Source: Sporosarcina highlanderae (lineage in GTDB: Bacteria; Bacillota; Bacilli; Bacillales_A; Planococcaceae). From it: DNA of 64,000 nt. Below, piece by piece: positions 30,750-38,900 of the stretch. Made by a program: the position numbers and the translations under genes. The DNA lies in NCBI RefSeq assembly GCF_030433715.1, contig NZ_JAROCC010000012.1:54283-118282 (forward strand). The letters are read 5' to 3'. The notes below the pieces were generated by a model. The model did no database searches, had not been told where the DNA came from, and saw only the letters and a list, made by a program, of their open reading frames with translations. Position 1 is the stretch's first letter. The number at the start of each line of letters is the position of its first letter.

Positions 30750-33083
30750 TTGGACTTTATAGATGAAGAATTAAAAAATAGGCTGATTTCCTTTATGAGA
30801 GAGGAATCGTATAAGCCACTAACCGTTCAAGAAATCCAGGAGGCAATGGGGATTGAAGGAGCGGCTGAATTCAAAGAGTTGGTGAAAATGCTTGTCCAAC
30901 TTGAACAGAAAGGTGAAATTATCCGATCGCGTACGAATCGGTACGGTGTCCCTGAGCGCATGAACCTCGTACGAGGCAAATTCATTGGACATGCCAAAGG
31001 GTTCGGATTCGTCACACCTGAAACGGAAGGAATGGATGATATCTTCATCCCACCACCTGAAGTGAATGGGGCAATGAATGGTGATATCGTTCTTGTGCGT
31101 GTTTCAAAAGGTGATTACGGTGGACGCCGAGAAGGGACGATTATCCGAATTGCTGAGCGGAAAACGACGAAGGTTGTCGGGACGTACCAGGATAATCGCG
31201 GATTCGGATTCGTCATTCCTGATGATAAAAAGCTTCCGATGGATATTTTCATCGGTAAAGGTGATTCACTCGATGCAGTAGACGGGCATAAGGTAGTAGT
31301 GGAAATCACGGATTGGCCGAGCGAATTGAAATCAGCGACTGGAATGGTCGTACAAATCCTTGGACATAAAAACGATCCAGGCGTCGATATTTTATCGATC
31401 ATCCATAAGCACGGCATTGAAGTCGAGTTCCCGAAAGAAGTGATGGACGAAGCGAATCAAACACCTGACGAAGTACAAGAACAGGATCTTTTTAAGCGGA
31501 AGGACTTGCGGGATGAGCTCATAATCACAATTGACGGGGCGGATGCAAAAGACTTGGATGATGCAATTTCGCTAAGGAAAAATGATGACGGCACATTCAC
31601 GTTATCAGTTCATATCGCGGACGTCAGCCATTATGTCAGGCAGAATACTGCGCTCGACGATGAAGCATATGATCGCGCAACGAGCGTCTATTTGACGGAT
31701 AGGGTGATTCCGATGCTTCCACATAAGCTGTCGAACGGAATCTGTTCATTGAATCCTCATGTGGATCGGTTGACGTTATCCTGCTCGATGAAAATCGACC
31801 GAAACGGTAAAACGATTGACCATCAAATATTTGAAAGTGTCATCAAGTCGAAAGAGCGGATGACATACACGGATGTCTATAAGATCATCGAAGAGAAAGA
31901 CGAAGAGCTTATGGAAAAGTATGCGCATATCGTCCCGATGCTGAATGATATGGCGGAACTTGCTTCGATATTAAGACAGAAGAGGATCGATAGAGGGGCC
32001 ATCGACTTTGATTTCAAGGAATCGAAAGTGATTGTCGATGAAAATGGCTGGCCGACAGATATCGTCTTAAGGGAGCGGACAGTTTCCGAAAGGCTGATTG
32101 AGGAATTCATGCTTGCAGCGAATGAAACAGTCGCAGAGCATTTCCACTGGCTGCAAGTACCGTTCATTTACCGTATACACGAAGATCCAAAGGCGGAGAA
32201 GCTGCAACGTTTCTTCGAATTCCTGACGAATTTCGGTATTGTCGTGAAAGGTACTGGGAATAAAGTGCATCCTCGCGCATTGCAGGAAATTGTCGAGTCA
32301 ATTGAAGGAATGCCGGAGGAGACGGTCATTTCGACGATGCTTCTACGTTCGATGCAACAGGCGAAGTATTTCGAAGAAAGCTTAGGCCACTTCGGGTTAT
32401 CGACCGATTTCTATACGCATTTCACGTCGCCAATCAGACGATATCCGGACTTGATTGTGCATAGACTAATCCGTACGTATTTGATCGAAAAGGATCTATC
32501 TCCGGAAACAATTGCGCATTGGAAAGCGAATATGTCAGAAATTGCGCAGCATACTTCGGAACGCGAACGCCGGGCGGTTGACGCCGAACGCGATACGGAC
32601 GCATTGAAAAAGGCGCAGTATATGCTTGATAAGATCGGTGAGGAATTCGACGGAGTCATTTCTTCTGTCACGAATTTCGGGATGTTTGTCGAGCTTGAAA
32701 ACACGGTTGAAGGTCTTGTCCACGTCAGCTATATGACGGATGACTATTACCGTTTTGACGACCGTCAAATGATGATGATCGGCGAGCATACCGGCAAACA
32801 ATTCAGGATTGGCGATGAAGTGTCGATTCGCGTCGTCTCCGTCAAGCCTGAGGAATCTGCGATCGACTTCGAAATTGCGGGCATGAAGCAGTCATTCCAT
32901 CGTACACGGAAGGAAACGCCGAAAGTTATCCATGCGAAAAAGCCTTCAAGTGGCGGCGGACGCAGTGGAGATTCCGAAAAGCCTAAGGGCGACAAGAAAA
33001 AAGGTGCACCGAGCCAGAAAAAGAAGTTTTATGAAGGTGTAGCGAAAAAGAAGAAGAAACAAGCTCCAAGAAAGAGAAAATAA
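30750..33083 (+). CDS. rnr: Ribonuclease R
   Basis: 3'-5' exoribonuclease that degrades structured RNA and, with tmRNA/SmpB, faulty messages. 777 residues: an N-terminal winged-helix/cold-shock region (about 1-220), RNB catalytic domain with [14 protein letters not shown] (about 260-275), S1 domain (about 625-710) and a Lys-rich basic tail. TTG 30750 follows GGAGGG by 6 bases. Lies in the rnr-smpB-ssrA order typical for Bacillales. Confidence 0.98.
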   Translation: MDFIDEELKNRLISFMREESYKPLTVQEIQEAMGIEGAAEFKELVKMLVQLEQKGEIIRSRTNRYGVPERMNLVRGKFIGHAKGFGFVTPETEGMDDIFIPPPEVNGAMNGDIVLVRVSKGDYGGRREGTIIRIAERKTTKVVGTYQDNRGFGFVIPDDKKLPMDIFIGKGDSLDAVDGHKVVVEITDWPSELKSATGMVVQILGHKNDPGVDILSIIHKHGIEVEFPKEVMDEANQTPDEVQEQDLFKRKDLRDELIITIDGADAKDLDDAISLRKNDDGTFTLSVHIADVSHYVRQNTALDDEAYDRATSVYLTDRVIPMLPHKLSNGICSLNPHVDRLTLSCSMKIDRNGKTIDHQIFESVIKSKERMTYTDVYKIIEEKDEELMEKYAHIVPMLNDMAELASILRQKRIDRGAIDFDFKESKVIVDENGWPTDIVLRERTVSERLIEEFMLAANETVAEHFHWLQVPFIYRIHEDPKAEKLQRFFEFLTNFGIVVKGTGNKVHPRALQEIVESIEGMPEETVISTMLLRSMQQAKYFEESLGHFGLSTDFYTHFTSPIRRYPDLIVHRLIRTYLIEKDLSPETIAHWKANMSEIAQHTSERERRAVDAERDTDALKKAQYMLDKIGEEFDGVISSVTNFGMFVELENTVEGLVHVSYMTDDYYRFDDRQMMMIGEHTGKQFRIGDEVSIRVVSVKPEESAIDFEIAGMKQSFHRTRKETPKVIHAKKPSSGGGRSGDSEKPKGDKKKGAPSQKKKFYEGVAKKKKKQAPRKRK

Positions 33084-33088
33084 AGGCT

Positions 33089-33124
33089 TGCGGCATTCGT
33101 TAAGACGAGTGCCGTAGCATTTTT
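33089..33124 (+). terminator. Rho-independent terminator of rnr
   Basis: TGCGGCATTCGT (33089-33100) pairs with ACGAGTGCCGTA (33105-33116, one G-U), then a T-run. Confidence 0.8.
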
Positions 33125-33147
33125 GATGTAGTTAGGGGGAGAGTTAT

Positions 33148-33615
33148 ATGGCAAAAGGGCAAGGCAAAGTTTTGGCAATCAACAAGAAAGCGAATCATGA
33201 CTATGCGATAGAAGAAACAATTGAAGCAGGAATCGTCCTACAAGGAACGGAGATCAAGTCGATTCGTAACGGCAAAGTGCAATTACGCGACGCATTCGTT
33301 CTGATTCGGAACAATGAAGCATGGATTTCAAACATGCATATCAGTCCATACGAACAGGGAAATCAATTCAATCATGATCCACTACGTTCAAGGAAATTGC
33401 TACTTCACAAAAAACAGATTGCGACATTAGTCGGGCAAGTAAAGCAAGAAGGCTATACAATTGTGCCACTGAAAATGTACTTGAAAGACGGCTTCGCAAA
33501 AGTATTGATCGGCGTCGGTAAAGGGAAGAAGTTATACGACAAACGAGATGATCTGAAGAAGAAAGAAGCAAAACGTGAAATGGAACGCGCCTTCAAAGCG
33601 AAACAGCAGTATTGA
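33148..33615 (+). CDS. smpB: SsrA-binding protein
   Basis: Small basic protein of 155 residues that binds tmRNA and fits it into stalled ribosomes. Conserved [31 protein letters not shown] and C-terminal [15 protein letters not shown] are present. Strong SD (GGGGGAG). The tmRNA gene follows. Confidence 0.98.
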   Translation: MAKGQGKVLAINKKANHDYAIEETIEAGIVLQGTEIKSIRNGKVQLRDAFVLIRNNEAWISNMHISPYEQGNQFNHDPLRSRKLLLHKKQIATLVGQVKQEGYTIVPLKMYLKDGFAKVLIGVGKGKKLYDKRDDLKKKEAKREMERAFKAKQQY

Positions 33616-33640
33616 TTTTTACGTTAAAATGTTGTATACT
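33612..33640 (+). promoter_or_regulatory. Promoter of ssrA
   Basis: TTGATT (33612-33617, overlapping the smpB stop), 17-bp spacer, TATACT (33635-33640). The precursor would have a leader of about 70 nt containing the inverted repeat AAGCCTTT/AAAGGCTT. Confidence 0.65.
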
Positions 33641-33718
33641 ATTTGTAGTGAAATAGTTCAGAAGCCTTTCAGTAGGCATTCCTGACATCCCTTTAAAGGC
33701 TTAACAACCTTTTATAAC

Positions 33719-34078
33719 GGGGACGTTACGGATTCGACAGGGGTGGTCTGGGCTTGAGCTGCGCGTCGGAGGGCTCGTCTCCGTCAGAAACGGCAGTTAA
33801 TAATAACTGGCAAAACAAACAACAACTTAGCATTCGCAGCTTAATAAGCTGATGAATCTGCCTAACAGTTCCATCGCCCATGTGGCATTGTTAGGCTCAA
33901 CTTAAGTGGGATACGGTAGCGGTCGCCTCCTGAGGCCGTTACAAGAGATTATCAGGATAGCGCTCAAGACGCCTTGATTGACGGCATAATGCAGTGCGAA
34001 TCGCAAATAGTCAATCTACACGCGTAGACGCTGAAGTAGCAGAGCCTTTGGACGCGGGTTCGACTCCCGCCGTCTCCA
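33719..34078 (+). ncRNA. ssrA: Transfer-messenger RNA (tmRNA)
   Basis: About 360 nt. The 5' end GGGGACG pairs with CGTCTCC at the 3' end to form the acceptor stem; the T-loop is GGGTTCGACTCCC. The tag frame starts at GGC 33809 and encodes GKTNNNLAFAA followed by two TAA codons; with the charged Ala the tag is A-GKTNNNLAFAA. CCA is not encoded: CTCCAT ends both att copies. The terminal 30 bases are the integration site of the adjacent mobile element, and integration restores an identical 3' end. Confidence 0.97.
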
Positions 34079-34079
34079 T
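34049..34079 (+). repeat. attL (31-bp direct repeat)
   Basis: Thirty-one bases from the T-arm to the 3' end of ssrA, repeated exactly at 51055-51085. The two copies delimit the 17-kb element. Confidence 0.93.
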
Positions 34080-34123
34080 TTCTAAACCTCGGTATAAACC
34101 CGATGGTATCAACGTTATAGTCA

Positions 34124-34161
34124 ATTGCGGAGAGTGTACGGGTTCGAACTACACTCGCAAT
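34124..34161. promoter_or_regulatory. Possible integrase arm sites near attL
   Basis: ATTGCGG (34124-34130) and inverted TCGCAAT (34155-34161) bracket a hairpin-forming AGTGTA/TACACT pair. The same heptamer occurs four times near attR. Spacing and location suit arm-type integrase binding sites. Confidence 0.4.
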
Positions 34162-34168
34162 ATTACGG

Positions 34169-34208
34169 AAAAGCCTTCTATTTACTAACGTAGATAGGAG
34201 GTTTTTTT
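34169..34208 (+). terminator. Element-borne ssrA terminator that also holds the int ribosome binding site
   Basis: CCTTCTAT (34174-34181) pairs with ATAGGAGG (34194-34201), extended by AAAAG (34169-34173) with the T-run 34202-34206. It replaces the native ssrA terminator now displaced to 51112-51152. The 3' arm GGAGG is the SD of int (GTG 34209), so folding would hide it. Confidence 0.7.
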
Positions 34209-35183
34209 GTGTCTGTAAATAACCGTAAACACGGCGTATTTAGCGTAAAGCCTACCGAAAATTTTAAAGTAAGGTCGCGCAAAAAGAATCATGATGGCAT
34301 AACGATCGAGCAAGCATTAAACGTCATCTTCCGTCAAATGGAATTGTCGGGCCGGCGCGAACGCACAATACAAAGCTACGAGTATATTTTTAATGACTTT
34401 GCTACTGCGGTAAGTATCGACTATGTAAATGAAATTAATGCGGAGAAGATATACGAATACCTTGCGCATTGCGACGTACAGCCCGCAACGAAGTTAATTC
34501 GGTTGAAAACGATTAAAGCCGTATTAAGTCGTTTTCGAGATAACCGGTGGATTGAGCATAACTTTTGGAAGAATATCCACGTAATAGTGGACAAGCATAT
34601 CAAACAAGGCGCGGACGAGAACGATATAGAGGTTTTGCTAACGTTGATTGATAAGACGACGTTTATCGGTTTCCGTGATGCCGTCGCAATCCTAACGCTA
34701 TATAAAACTGGCGTACGTATCCGCACACTGGGCGAATTGCGTGAACGTCATATAAATTTCGATGATATGACGATTAATCTTGACGGCGATATTATGAAAA
34801 ATCACGATATGTTGATTTTACCTATCGACGATCAGCTTGCGGATGCTTTCAGAATGTTAATCGAGCAGAATAACAAAATACGTCGAAATTACAATAAACG
34901 AAATGATTTCATATTCATAACGCAAAATGGGATCGGCGTTAATCAAGGTGCATCGAACAGTAACGCAATTAGTAAGCAGCTTACAAAGTATGCGGAGCGG
35001 TACGGCTTGCGAAATATCAACGCCCACGCATTACGGCGAGCTTTTGCTAAGAATCTACTCAATAGGGGCGCAAATATCGCGTTAATAAGCAAGGCTCTTG
35101 GCCATTCAAGTTTAGGAGTTACAACGCAATATCTTCAATTTGACGCGGAAGAAGTGGCGGAAGGATTGCGTGATTATCTGTAA
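34209..35183 (+). CDS. int: Tyrosine site-specific integrase
   Basis: Phage-type recombinase of 324 residues. N-terminal SAM-like core-binding domain (about 30-125) and catalytic domain with Arg170 (TGVRIRTLGEL), His273-x-x-Arg276 (NAHALRRAFA), His299 (LGHSS) and nucleophile Tyr308 (TTQYLQF). GTG 34209 lies 130 bp inside attL. It points the same way as ssrA, so read-through from the ssrA promoter can supply transcription. Presumably integrates the element into the ssrA 3' end. Confidence 0.93.
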   Translation: MSVNNRKHGVFSVKPTENFKVRSRKKNHDGITIEQALNVIFRQMELSGRRERTIQSYEYIFNDFATAVSIDYVNEINAEKIYEYLAHCDVQPATKLIRLKTIKAVLSRFRDNRWIEHNFWKNIHVIVDKHIKQGADENDIEVLLTLIDKTTFIGFRDAVAILTLYKTGVRIRTLGELRERHINFDDMTINLDGDIMKNHDMLILPIDDQLADAFRMLIEQNNKIRRNYNKRNDFIFITQNGIGVNQGASNSNAISKQLTKYAERYGLRNINAHALRRAFAKNLLNRGANIALISKALGHSSLGVTTQYLQFDAEEVAEGLRDYL

Positions 35184-35184
35184 A

Positions 35185-35220
35185 TAAAAAAGAGGCCCGG
35201 CGCGGTAACGCCAAACCTCT
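35185..35220 (-). terminator. Minus-strand terminator facing int
   Basis: AGAGG (35191-35195) / CCTCT (35216-35220) enclose GGCG (35199-35202) / CGCC (35209-35212). The T-run (TTTTTTATTT) is only on the minus strand, abutting the int stop. It implies a leftward transcript ending here. Confidence 0.75.
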
Positions 35221-35905
35221 ACAAATTAATATCGAATACTCGCCGTATTCAAAGCTAACCTTATTATATCGAAAAAAATTCGATATTGCAAGGCTTCTTA
35301 ACTGATGCCTTTTTTCGGCGGGTACTCACGAGGGGTAGCCGTTAAACCTCGTTAAATCCTACGTCAGGTCACGCCGAGCCACCGCAATAAATTCGGCTAT
35401 ACCGCATGTGTAGCCCGTTCCTTATTTCGGGTTGCGGTGAAGGGTGAGCGCCACCATTAAGGGCGCGGGATGGTTTACTGGCGAGCTACGGCTCGGGTAA
35501 TCGTTCACACGCGGATATGCATACACAGCCGCACGGCAAGGACAGTAATTTGACGAGTGAATGACGGTCGAGAGATCGCGATTAAAATAAGGGCATACGG
35601 GAACCCTCGGCCGTCACTATGACGCTGATTTATGCAATCGTTACTTAACTACTAATCTTCGATTTTATTCGTTGTTTAGTAGAACAAGGTAACGATACTC
35701 GCGCCGATTTCCTGAACCGAGCAGCTATTCTGCTGAATTGAGAGCGTCAAAGTCAAGTGCAAAATAAAAAAGATTAAAAGATTTATAAGTATAGGCGAAA
35801 ACGGCGGATTAAACCTGCTACAAAGTGTTTATAGGCGGTAGTGTGGCGGGGATATTTTAACAGTCTTGACCGATCAATGCAGAATATGGACCGATAAAAT
35901 GCTGC
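35221..35905 (-). ncRNA. Candidate large structured RNA
   Basis: About 690 bp with no supportable ORF on either strand. Many helices can form, among them 35316-35320/35372-35376 enclosing 35328-35333/35347-35352, and 35401-35406/35433-35438 enclosing 35414-35417/35428-35431. Others are 35448-35452/35462-35466, 35482-35486/35491-35495, 35562-35572/35606-35616 (11 bp), and 35620-35626/35743-35749 enclosing 35637-35644/35689-35696, 35649-35655/35676-35682 and 35720-35724/35730-35734. The minus strand is favoured because the only good terminator (35185-35220) works leftward and a TGGTATAAA extended -10 lies at about 35909-35917. One loop (cUACGg, 35486-35491) would be a UNCG loop only on the plus strand, so the strand stays uncertain. 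Size and setting recall GOLLD/ROOL RNAs of phages. Confidence 0.5.
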
Positions 35906-35910
35906 TATTT

Positions 35911-36030
35911 TATACCAGTGTATTACGTACGTATTACGAGTGCATTGCAAAATACAGCAACTGTTATACCTATGTATTACGTACGTAATACGAGTGCATT
36001 ACAATGTATAGTGGTTGCTATACCAATCCA
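35911..36030. repeat. 54-bp tandem repeat with palindromic core
   Basis: TATACC recurs at 35911, 35965 and 36019, exactly 54 bp apart. Units one and two are about four-fifths identical by eye; the third is only a stub. Each full unit holds the palindrome GTATTACGTACGTAATAC (perfect at 35974-35991; one mismatch at 35920-35937) followed by GAGTGCATT. Likely protein-binding sites: operators of the leftward RNA or replication iterons. Confidence 0.75.
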
Positions 36031-36033
36031 CAT

Positions 36034-36066
36034 AAAAAAGACCTCGCAATTATTCTGCGGGGTCTT
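36034..36066 (-). terminator. Terminator of the repressor gene
   Basis: On the minus strand AAGACCCCGCA (36066-36056) pairs with TGCGAGGTCTT (36048-36038, one G-U), then TTTTTT. The stem includes the last codons of the repressor. Confidence 0.85.
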
Positions 36067-36274
36067 CTTCATCTTCTACAAGTATCAGTAAGTCATTAAT
36101 TTCCACGCCCAACACTTCACATACACGGCCGATTGTATCGCGTTGATATTGTTTAGTATCATCATTGTACAATCTTCTGACCGTTTCAGTAGGCAGCCCG
36201 GCCTCTATCGCGAATCCTCTTATACTTTGACCACGTGCGTCAAGTAGTGCTTTTAGATTTGATTTAGCGCGCAT
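36050..36274 (-). CDS. XRE-family repressor, CI/Cro-like
   Basis: DNA-binding protein of 74 residues made almost only of an XRE helix-turn-helix (LLDARGQSIRGFAIEAGLPTETVRRLYNDDTKQYQRDTIGRVCEVLGVEI) with an acidic tail. SD GGGGG precedes its ATG. Transcribed leftward, divergent from the early operon, with palindromic operators in the shared promoter region. Probably the immunity repressor of the element. Confidence 0.85.
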   Translation of the reverse strand: MRAKSNLKALLDARGQSIRGFAIEAGLPTETVRRLYNDDTKQYQRDTIGRVCEVLGVEINDLLILVEDEEDPAE

Positions 36275-36328
36275 TTCAATCCCCCTTTATTCGATGTATT
36301 TACAGTATACGATAAAATATTAAAAATA

Positions 36329-36343
36329 ACTACGGAAAGTAGT
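36329..36343. promoter_or_regulatory. Operator O1
   Basis: ACTAC-GGAAA-GTAGT, a 5-bp inverted repeat with a 5-bp spacer, touching the -35 of the early promoter and lying in the upstream region of the repressor promoter. Confidence 0.7.
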
Positions 36344-36371
36344 TGACAACGATTCGTGGTCATTGTATAGT
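36343..36371 (+). promoter_or_regulatory. Early promoter of the element
   Basis: TTGACA (36343-36348), 17 bp, TATAGT (36366-36371): the best sigma-A promoter in the element, driving the rightward operon from 36422. On the other strand a -10 (TATACT, 36309-36304) could serve the repressor. Confidence 0.85.
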
Positions 36372-36383
36372 TAGGTTAATCCT

Positions 36384-36398
36384 ACTACACAACGTAGT
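36384..36398. promoter_or_regulatory. Operator O2
   Basis: ACTAC-ACAAC-GTAGT, same arms and spacing as O1, centre 55 bp away, downstream of the transcription start. The pair would let a dimeric repressor block initiation and early elongation. Confidence 0.7.
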
Positions 36399-36421
36399 CA
36401 CAAAAGGAAGGAGTGAAACAG

Positions 36422-36727
36422 TTGAGACATATTAAAGTATTCCGTACCGATTTTGATACCGTTTCAAGCGAGCGTTGGATTGCATACACCGACGGTTATT
36501 TAATCAACCCGCAGGTCGTACTTGAAACAGACGAATTAGGAATATGCTTCTTTTTCTTCGAGAAGTCAATTTCAGTCGATCAGGACACGGTGAATTTAAG
36601 CGATGCTACGATATTCGAGTTGCTATTATCGACCGATACCGAACATGTCGCGCAAATCAAACTGGATAAGTTGGCGGATATGACTATCGCAGAATTGGGC
36701 GCATTTATCACGGGCACACAAAAATAA
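36422..36727 (+). CDS. Hypothetical protein, first early gene
   Basis: Protein of 101 residues, unrecognised. Predicted alternating beta strands and one C-terminal helix; moderately acidic. TTG 36422 is 8 bases after AAGGAG; a GTG at 36413 would overlap that SD. First gene after the early promoter, so perhaps a regulator or takeover protein; this is inference from position only. Confidence 0.65.
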   Translation: MRHIKVFRTDFDTVSSERWIAYTDGYLINPQVVLETDELGICFFFFEKSISVDQDTVNLSDATIFELLLSTDTEHVAQIKLDKLADMTIAELGAFITGTQK

Positions 36728-36748
36728 AACGCGTAGGGGGAATGGGTT

Positions 36749-37015
36749 ATGTTGCAAACAGCAGAAATATGTGAGGTTGTTTTACCGGAGTGTTCGCTAT
36801 TCTTTCGAAAGGTGACGATTATCCCGAACGTGGAACTAATCGTATATGAAGCGGCAAATGAAGCAGTTCTTCGCATTAATGATGCAGACGTCATCGAGTT
36901 CAGATGGAATTCGGAAGCTGTGGCTATGTTCGCGGGAATTGATACGGTCGAGCCGATCGAACTGCTCGAAATGTTGGCGCGGTTAGACTTAAACAACGGA
37001 AAGGGGGCGGCTTGA
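36749..37015 (+). CDS. Hypothetical protein
   Basis: Protein of 88 residues without recognised domain, mostly beta-strand prediction with a C-terminal helix (PIELLEMLARLDL). Acidic. SD GGGGGAATGGG is close to ATG 36749. Its stop overlaps the next start (TGATG), so the genes are coupled. Confidence 0.6.
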   Translation: MLQTAEICEVVLPECSLFFRKVTIIPNVELIVYEAANEAVLRINDADVIEFRWNSEAVAMFAGIDTVEPIELLEMLARLDLNNGKGAA

Positions 37016-37290
37016 TGCCGGACTACTTCGCAGACCTATCCGATGCGGATATAAGCGATTTACAGCGTCGGTTAGTCCGCAACGATGCAAACGACTGGCC
37101 GATTATCCGCTATACATACCGTGCGTATGTCAAGTGTGAATATATCGGAGATTACAGTTTGACACGCGACCAAGTGAAATCGTTGCATGTTTACGATGAC
37201 GGCATTGCGATGTTGCCGAACGGTGAGAAGTTCGTAGGTGCGCCGTCACTGGCAAAGTTTGCCGAATACGTACGAAAGGGGCGCAGATGA
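37015..37290 (+). CDS. Hypothetical protein
   Basis: Protein of 91 residues, not recognised. ATG 37015 overlaps the preceding TGA and follows AAGGGGG; a TTG at 37012 is in the same frame. Aromatic-rich middle (YTYRAYVKCEYIGDYS). End overlaps the next gene. Confidence 0.6.
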   Translation: MPDYFADLSDADISDLQRRLVRNDANDWPIIRYTYRAYVKCEYIGDYSLTRDQVKSLHVYDDGIAMLPNGEKFVGAPSLAKFAEYVRKGRR

Positions 37291-37469
37291 TGTTCGCAAT
37301 AAACTTAACGTATCACCAAGTCCTCGGCTTTGCGCGTGAAATGGCAAAAGCAAAGGAGAAGGGTACGGAATATCACAGGGGAGTTTATGACGCGTATCGC
37401 GATCTATTATTTAGAGGTGGTTACAGCGACGAGGAAATTGCGGAGTTAATGCAAGAGGCTTGCGAATAA
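37287..37469 (+). CDS. Small helical hypothetical protein
   Basis: Protein of 60 residues, mainly helical (LGFAREMAKAKEKGTEYHRGVYDAYRDLL ... EEIAELMQEACE). Start overlaps the previous stop; SD AAGGGG. No family recognised. Confidence 0.55.
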   Translation: MMFAINLTYHQVLGFAREMAKAKEKGTEYHRGVYDAYRDLLFRGGYSDEEIAELMQEACE

Positions 37470-37488
37470 CAATCGAAAGGGGAGCGGT

Positions 37489-37962
37489 ATGACAGTTATA
37501 GTCACAGGTAATGGAGGTTGGCAGATGTTGGCGCCAAGTGAGGCGTTGAATAGCCCGGCGCACCTGGGCGAAGTATTTCGTATGTTGGACCTTATTGACA
37601 AGGTAGACCGCGAGATTGAGCACGGGGCGCAGTTTGAACAGGAAGTAGCAGATAAGGCGCGAGTAGCAAGCAAAGCTCAGGAGGCTTATGTAATACCGTT
37701 GACTATCGCGGAAAACGTTAGAAGCCTTATACGGGCATTACAACCGCAAGTAGCGCGTTTCCAGTGGATGGACGTAGAACTACGGCAACAGAGTAGAGAG
37801 CGGTTATTTCTTCTTGCGGGAGAGTTATTAGCAGCACAGTTGCTACTTGCGCATGTAGAAGGCTATGAAGAACTTCATCGCGAAGTTAGCATACTGAAAA
37901 TGCGATTAGATCGAGTAGTTTATTCGGAAAGACCGGTTGGCGCCGGTTGGAGGGCTATTTAG
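37489..37962 (+). CDS. Helical hypothetical protein
   Basis: Protein of 157 residues, strongly helical after residue 20, with heptad-like Leu/Ile spacing (VFRMLDLIDKVDREIEHGAQF; RERLFLLAGELLAAQLLLAHVEGYEELHREVSILKMRLDRV). SD AAAGGGGAG is before ATG 37489. Not recognised; may form a coiled-coil oligomer. Confidence 0.6.
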   Translation: MTVIVTGNGGWQMLAPSEALNSPAHLGEVFRMLDLIDKVDREIEHGAQFEQEVADKARVASKAQEAYVIPLTIAENVRSLIRALQPQVARFQWMDVELRQQSRERLFLLAGELLAAQLLLAHVEGYEELHREVSILKMRLDRVVYSERPVGAGWRAI

Positions 37963-37969
37963 TTGTGGG

Positions 37970-38197
37970 ATGAACATAGAGCGTTGGAAGGGCGCGGCGA
38001 ACTGTGGCAACGGTTCGGATTTGGTACGCGCGAATGATGCAAGGGCGATGGAGATTGTAAATATATGGGGCGGAAGGGCGCACTGTTTGGCGGCAGTAGC
38101 GCTTTTCGTAATTAAAATAATAAGCGTATTTAATTATTTTGATATAGCAATAAGGCGAAAACCCGAAATGTATAAAATTTACAGCAAAAGTTTGTGA
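37970..38197 (+). CDS. Possible small membrane protein
   Basis: Open frame of 75 codons with one hydrophobic segment (HCLAAVALFVIKIISVFNYFDIAI) near the C-terminus. The SD candidate (GGAGGG 37949-37954) is 15 bases upstream of ATG 37970, too far to be convincing; an upstream TTG 37937 is possible. The end of the ORF runs into very AT-rich sequence. Weakly supported. Confidence 0.3.
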   Translation: MNIERWKGAANCGNGSDLVRANDARAMEIVNIWGGRAHCLAAVALFVIKIISVFNYFDIAIRRKPEMYKIYSKSL

Positions 38198-38678
38198 AAT
38201 TAATTCGTGGGACATTTTGCAACATCGTTTTTAAATTTATTTTAAGGAATTTACGTGACTTTATTCTTATTTTAGACACAAAGTTGTCACAAACAGAGTT
38301 ACCTTAGTCATTATTTAACCTATTTTATTACATTCACAAACTACTATAAGTGAGGAGACTATTTATTTTTCGAGAGGAGGGTAAGCCGCAGGGTTTTAGG
38401 GGATCGAGAAACGTGTGATGTGTTTAGAGCCTGTTTTTAACGCGTAGAAACCGTTTTAAGGTCGTTTTAGGGTATTCGTAGCCGAAATGATTTAAACGCG
38501 TCTAACGATGCATCTGACGCGGTTAAAATGGATTCGCTATTTTTGAATCCAAAAAAGGTGTATTTTTACCATTTTATAGGCTTTTTTATTATGTTTATAT
38601 AATGACTACGGAGTTCCTTCATCCCTATTATACCATGAGTTTTTGGTTTTGCAATAGTAAAAAAAGGAGATGACGCAA
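38198..38678. other. Gene-free AT-rich segment
   Basis: About 480 bp without a supportable gene. The left 180 bp are strongly AT-rich; the right part has short inverted repeats (GGATTC/GAATCC at about 38530-38552; GGTGTA/TACC near 38567) and T-runs. TATAAT at 38598-38603 may be the -10 of a promoter for the next gene, although no good -35 is seen. The AT-rich block next to a helicase-like gene could be a replication origin; this is inference. Confidence 0.4.
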
Positions 38679-38900
38679 ATGTCGACAATCAAACAAGGCG
38701 CAAATAAATGCGTATTAAGTCTACGGGTGGCACGCGCATTAATCGGACAAGGCTATCAAGTTGTAGACGTTGGTACTTCGCATAGGTTTCCGGGGCGTGT
38801 CGTTATCAAGTTCGACAATACGCCGGAACTTAATGCGGCATTGGACGAGATACGGCGCGATATTAGGGCGGAGCGGCAAGGCGAAATGTCTACGGATTAA
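38679..38900 (+). CDS. Small phage-type hypothetical protein
   Basis: Protein of 73 residues with a helix-strand-strand-helix pattern (VARALIGQGYQVVDVGTSHRFPGRVVIKFDNTPELNAALDEIRRDI). This resembles short phage proteins of the DUF5659 kind, but the assignment is tentative. ATG 38679 is 9 bases after AAGGAG; ATG 38670 overlaps it. Confidence 0.55.
   Translation: MSTIKQGANKCVLSLRVARALIGQGYQVVDVGTSHRFPGRVVIKFDNTPELNAALDEIRRDIRAERQGEMSTD

Noticed and set aside
34096..34165. Second tRNA-like gene in the element left end (GGGTTCGAAC)
   Set aside because: Only a T-loop-like word inside an inverted repeat; no acceptor, D or anticodon arms.
33994..34188. 64-codon ORF across the tmRNA 3' end
   Set aside because: Lies in ssrA and attL and is explained by the RNA gene.
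35911..36030. CRISPR-like repeat array
   Set aside because: The units are directly tandem at 54 bp with no unique spacers, only two full copies, and no cas genes.
37955..38215. 86-codon minus-strand ORF
   Set aside because: No SD, overlaps plus-strand candidate, AT-rich composition; no support.
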